10,323 nucleotides of DNA from Hymenoscyphus infarciens. Taxonomy: Eukaryota; Ascomycota; Leotiomycetes; Helotiales; Helotiaceae. The position numbers were made by a program, and so were the translations under genes. Under the pieces are notes generated by a model that saw nothing but the letters and a program-made list of their open reading frames with translations, was not told the origin of the DNA and did no database searches. The stretch lies in NCBI GenBank assembly GCA_001414345.1, contig LLCB01000739.1:1-10323 (forward strand), written 5' to 3'. Below, one piece after another: positions 6,372 through 10,323 of the stretch (its first letter is position 1; the number at the start of each line of letters is the position of its first letter).

Positions 6372-7676
6372 ATACCTAAGAACGGTAAGAAGCCTAAGAA
6401 TAATAAAGGTAAAGGCCTAGCGTCTAGAAGCTAGAGAGATTAATAAGACTTCTTTAATATAAACGAGATATAGGGTGTAATCTAAGCTATAAAGGCTAAG
6501 GATTAAGAAAAAGAATAGAGAATTTTAGAGTAAGATAATTAGATTACTTAATTATTAGACCTAGTATAATAAATTAGTTAATAACTACTAAATAATAACT
6601 AAAGTCTAAGTCTAATCTAACTTATAAGAATACCTTCTTCTATCTCTTTAAACTATTATTATAAGCGAGACTCTACCTCTAATATTTATCTCTTACTATA
6701 ACCTACTCTATACTTATAACCTAAAAGTACCTTAAAAGTCTTTTAACCTATTAAAAGTAAGATTATAGAAAAAATTAAACTTTTAAATAATAGCGTTTTA
6801 CTTATATATAAGTAATAGAGAATATTAATATATAATTAACTCTATATAAACACTAACTATTATTAGATACTTTTAACTTATAAAGCTCTTATTTAGAAGA
6901 TAATAATAAAACTTACTTAAAACTACTTAGAGCTCTAATATAAGTCTAATATAAGTAAGATAGTATTTAAAAACTATAAAGAGATAATTAAGCTTCTTAA
7001 TACTTACTATTTAATAAGTTATAAGAAGGAGGATACTTAGAACGCTTTTTAGTCTCTTTAGATAAGATAGAAGAGTTATATAGGAGAAAGTTTTATAGAA
7101 TTCAAAAGTTACTTTTTAAGTATTATAATACTTAGAGAAGTATCTAAGTAAGATAAGTTCTACTATATATAAGATAAGCTTACGCCTTAGCTTTAAACCT
7201 AATTAGTTAATAGTAAGAGGTACTAGAATACTAACTTTAATAAGATAATAAGAGACTTATTATTTATAGATAAGGAACGGTGCTATAATACTAAGTTATA
7301 TATAACTAGTATAATAAGTATTAAAAAACCTATTATAATAAGCTTATTATATTAAAAGCCTAATACTAACTAAACCTTATCTAGTTCTTTAATAAAACTC
7401 TTACTACTCTTATATAGACTTTATACTACTTCTTAAAAAACTTCTTAATCTTCTAGACCCTCTTCTACTAGCGAAAGATTAAAGACTTTGTCTATAGACC
7501 GACTCCTTGCTAATATAAAGTACTATAATTATAAGAAACCTAGATATATTAAGCCTAATTATCTTAATCTACTTAGTATTAATAAGATAAAGAAGGACGA
7601 TTAACTTAAGAAAGAATAACTATCTAAAAAGTACTTTAACTCTAACCTAAGTTAGAAGGAAAACGAAAAAGCTTAA
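6372..7676 (+). pseudogene. gag: RIP-degraded gag of Ty3/Gypsy element E2
   Basis: Gag packages the element's RNA into virus-like particles. The frame starts at ATA (6372-6374), a probable RIP-changed ATG, followed by a basic N terminus (PKNGKKPKNNKGKG). Next comes a Gln/Glu/Leu-rich, coiled-coil-like stretch (about codons 35-75). The capsid-like core has the motifs KIKLLNNSVL near codon 135, KLLNTYYLISYKKED near 210 and SFIEFKSYFLSIIILREV near 235. A Ser-rich tail leads to a zinc knuckle at 7521-7562. The core aligns with the minus-strand E3 gag. The frame holds for over 400 codons without an indel, but contains many TAA/TAG stops of RIP type. The true stop cannot be told from RIP-made ones; TAA at 7674-7676 is a working choice because pol frame evidence begins nearby. 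Confidence 0.85.
7521..7562 (+). other. Gag CCHC zinc knuckle with all four ligands changed to Tyr
   Basis: In the gag frame the codons TAC (7521), TAT (7530), TAT (7545) and TAT (7560) sit at exactly the CX2CX4HX4C spacing, with the context Y-N, KKPR and IKPN typical of retroelement nucleocapsid knuckles. TGC/TGT to TAC/TAT and CAT to TAT are the changes RIP makes on the two strands. The knuckle would have bound element RNA and is now non-functional. Confidence 0.85.
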
Positions 7677-10323
7677 GTAAAAATACCTTCCTAAGCTTAT
7701 ATAAATATAATCTATCTAGACTTAACCTTTCTAAGCTTATAGAAGAAAAACAGTTTCTTATAAATACTACTCTTAGTATATAGAGATATAGTATTAAAAT
7801 ATAAGCTTTAGTAGATATAGGAGTAAACGAGTACCTGTTTTTAAATCGACTTCTAGCCTTATAATTATTAAAAGTAATAGGTTTAAAGATCTAGAAACTA
7901 CCTTATTTAATATCTATTTATAGATATAATAATAATACTAAAAGCTAGGTAAATTAGTTTATATAACTATATCTAAACATAGATAAACGTTATATCTATA
8001 ACTACTCTTTTATTATCCTAGACCTTAGATAATAAGACCTAATTATTAGTAATAAGTAGTTAAACTATTTTAAAGTTCTTCTTAACTTCTTAAAGAACTA
8101 GATTACTTAACTAGTCGAATACCTCTTAACTCTCTACTATAGTAAGGAAATTTTACTTTCTCTTTCTAGCTAGAACTAGAAACCTTTTTTAAATTACTAG
8201 TCGAATACGAACTAAAGGGAATATACTATCTAGTAATAAGAAAGACGTGAAAAGAGTAGACTTATATATATAGCTAAGTTATTACTTCTATCTATAATAA
8301 TACCTCCTAAAATTTTAATATCTAACTTTGGTTTAAAGCTTCTATAAACTACTAGTATAGCCTTAAAAGGCTAGACCTTATACTCTTTTATCTATAAGAT
8401 AAGCGCTAACGTAATATATTATAATATAAAACAGCTTAATTTAGAATTTTATATAATAAGCCTCTATAAGTTAGATTAGGTTATTAATAAGAGATTAGCC
8501 CCTCTCTAAGACGACGATAAGACAAGGGCTCTAATATAGGCCTAACTTCTAAAGTATTACTTATTCTATAAAGACGTATTCTTAAAAGTAGCTTCTAATA
8601 AGCTTCCTCCTTACTATAAATACGATTATAAGATTACTTTAAATAAGCTACTTTCTAACTCCTTTTTGCCTCTATATTAATAGTTAACTACTAAGCTTAA
8701 GGCTATAAAAGAGTATCTTATGAAGAACCTAGATAAGAGGTTTATTATTAATAGTAATAGCTCTTTTGCCTCTCCTATACTCTTTATTAAAAAGGCTAAT
8801 AATAATAAGTTATAGTTCTATATTAATTATAAGAAGCTAAATACTTTAACCTAAAATAATTCTTATCTAATCCCTTATATTAATAAGCTCCTTTCTAGGA
8901 TAAGGATAGCTAAAATCTTTACTAAATTAGATATTAGATAAGCTTTCTATTATATCTAAATAGACTCTAACTTAGAAGAGATAACTATATTTAAAACTAG
9001 GTATAGTATATATAAATATAAGGTCCTCTCTTTTAGACTCTATAATAGCTCTACTACCTATTAACGTTATATAAACAACGTCTTAATTAACTATCTAGAC
9101 GACTTCTATATCGCTTACTTAGATAATATTTTAATTTATTTAAATACTATTAAAGAATATAAGGAATAGGTTAGAAAGGTTCTAAATCGGCTTTAAGAAG
9201 TAAGACTTTAAGTAGATATTAAGAAAAGCGAATTTAGTATTACTAGAGTTAAATACTTAGGATTTATCTTAACTATAAAAGGACTCGAAGTTAACCTAGA
9301 AAAAGTAGAGCTTTTATAAAACTAGGTCTAACCTAATACTATAATAGGTATGAAGTCTTACTTAGGGTTTATAGGATTCTATAGATAATTTATTAAAGGT
9401 TATACTAAAATTGCTAAACCCTTAACTATAATAACACGTCTTATAAAGCCGTTTCTATAAACACCTAAATATAATAAAGCCTTCGAAGTACTAAGAACTT
9501 AGCTACTTATTATATAAACCTTATACTACTTTAACTCTAATTATAATACGAAGGTAGAAATAGACTCCTTAGAAGGAGTAATAGTAAGTATATTCTTATA
9601 ATAATATAATAGCCTTTAATACTTTATTAGGTTCTACTTATATGTCCTAGTTAGCTACGAATTAAACTAAGAGATCTACGATAAAGAGCTATCTACTATT
9701 GTAGAAGCTTTTAAGAAATAGTGCTCTAAACTTATATTATATTAGAAGTGTATTAATATATATTCAGATTATAGATTATTAGAATACTTTATAATAACTA
9801 AGCTACTTATAGCTAAGTAAGTCTAATAGATAGAGTTTCTATTAGACTTTAACTTCTAGATCCGATTTACGTCTAAGAAGAGTAATTAAAAAGCAGATAT
9901 ATTAATCTAACGTAAGTAAGACCTAAAAACCTATAATTAAGCTAAAGTAGATAGCCGCTTATATACTCTTTTAATACCTAATTATTTAAACCCTTAAATT
10001 AACGCCGAACTTACTTAGACCTTTTTATAAGAATAGTCTATCTCTCTTAATATAATTTAGTTAAACGATATTCTAGAAATAAGTTTAGATATAATTTAGA
10101 AGTTAAAGGAAGATAACCTATACTCCTTTTAAAAAGAACGTTATTAACTTCTAGATAGATACTACCTCTTATTAGATAATTTACTACTCTTTAAGGATCG
10201 ACTTTATGTTTAAAAGAATACTAAACTCTATATAAAACTAATCTAAGAAGTCTATAACTAAGTATCTAGTACTTACCTAAGTATAAAAAAGATATACTAG
10301 TTATTAGTATAATACTACTACTA
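7646..10323 (+). pseudogene. pol: RIP-degraded pol (protease, reverse transcriptase, RNase H, start of integrase) of element E2
   Basis: Pol copies the element RNA to DNA and inserts it. The frame is -1 relative to gag and stays in phase to the window edge (about 890 codons), with stops of TAA/TAG type. Residues are counted from 7646. Protease: VDIGVNEYLF near 57 (DTG changed to DIG), then IILDL near 120. Reverse transcriptase: from about 342, with KEYL, SSFASPILFIKKA, FTKLDIR*AFYYI (~428), FRLYNSSTTY and AYLDNILIY (~491). RNase H: TKVEIDS (Asp ~640), YDKEL and SDYRLLEYF. The tether resembles KSNQKADIL. Integrase N-terminal zinc-binding region: from about 850, with both His positions now Tyr. 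The RT sequence and the domain order PR-RT-RH-IN identify Ty3/Gypsy, not Copia. The catalytic core of integrase and the 3' LTR lie beyond the window. The exact pol start is not resolved. Confidence 0.93.

Noticed and set aside
1..10323. Mitochondrial or AT-rich bacterial DNA
   Set aside because: The AT bias comes from selective loss of CpA/TpG within recognisable Ty3/Gypsy retrotransposons, which points to a RIP-active fungal nuclear genome.

Overview
The window is an AT-rich, gene-poor block of what looks like a filamentous fungal genome (Pezizomycotina). It consists almost entirely of dead Ty3/Gypsy-type LTR retrotransposons that have been heavily mutated by repeat-induced point mutation (RIP). 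CpA and TpG are very rare, TpA is very common, and CpG survives comparatively well. Nearly every broken codon is a CAA/CAG turned into TAA/TAG, a TGG turned into a stop, a Cys or His turned into Tyr, or an ATG turned into ATA. No intact protein-coding gene, tRNA or rRNA was found on either strand.

Layout, left to right. (1) 1-1109: the 3' end of a plus-strand element (E1). It holds a poorly preserved coding remnant, an AT-rich tail, a hairpin and polypurine tract at 579-614, and a 495-bp LTR (A1, 615-1109). (2) 1110-3221: the 5' part of a minus-strand element (E3), reading right to left: 5' LTR (B1, 2911-3221), leader (2436-2910) and a gag remnant (2435 down to about 1426). A tandemly repeated stretch follows, and the element is cut off where LTR A1 begins. 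(3) 3222-4068: six tandem units of 137-140 bp with a dimeric higher-order pattern. (4) 4069-4377: a second B-type LTR (B2). (5) 4378-5411: a short gap, then an unrecognised minus-strand reading frame (4616-5410) that stops at the next LTR. (6) 5412-10323: the first 4.9 kb of a plus-strand Ty3/Gypsy element (E2): 496-bp 5' LTR (A2), leader, gag with a zinc knuckle, then pol in the -1 frame with protease, reverse transcriptase, RNase H and the start of integrase. It runs off the right edge.

The elements belong to one extended family. The E2 and E3 Gag proteins align along their length, and their leaders share motifs at nearly the same distance from the LTR. The A and B LTRs share their first ~25 bp and last ~108 bp but have different middles, which suggests subfamilies distinguished by U3. 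All were presumably mobile before RIP. They are now inactive: the start codons of both gag genes, the zinc-knuckle ligands, the protease DTG, the RT active site and the integrase HH ligands have all been hit. The gag and pol frames are nevertheless free of indels, so RIP rather than slow decay appears to be what killed them.
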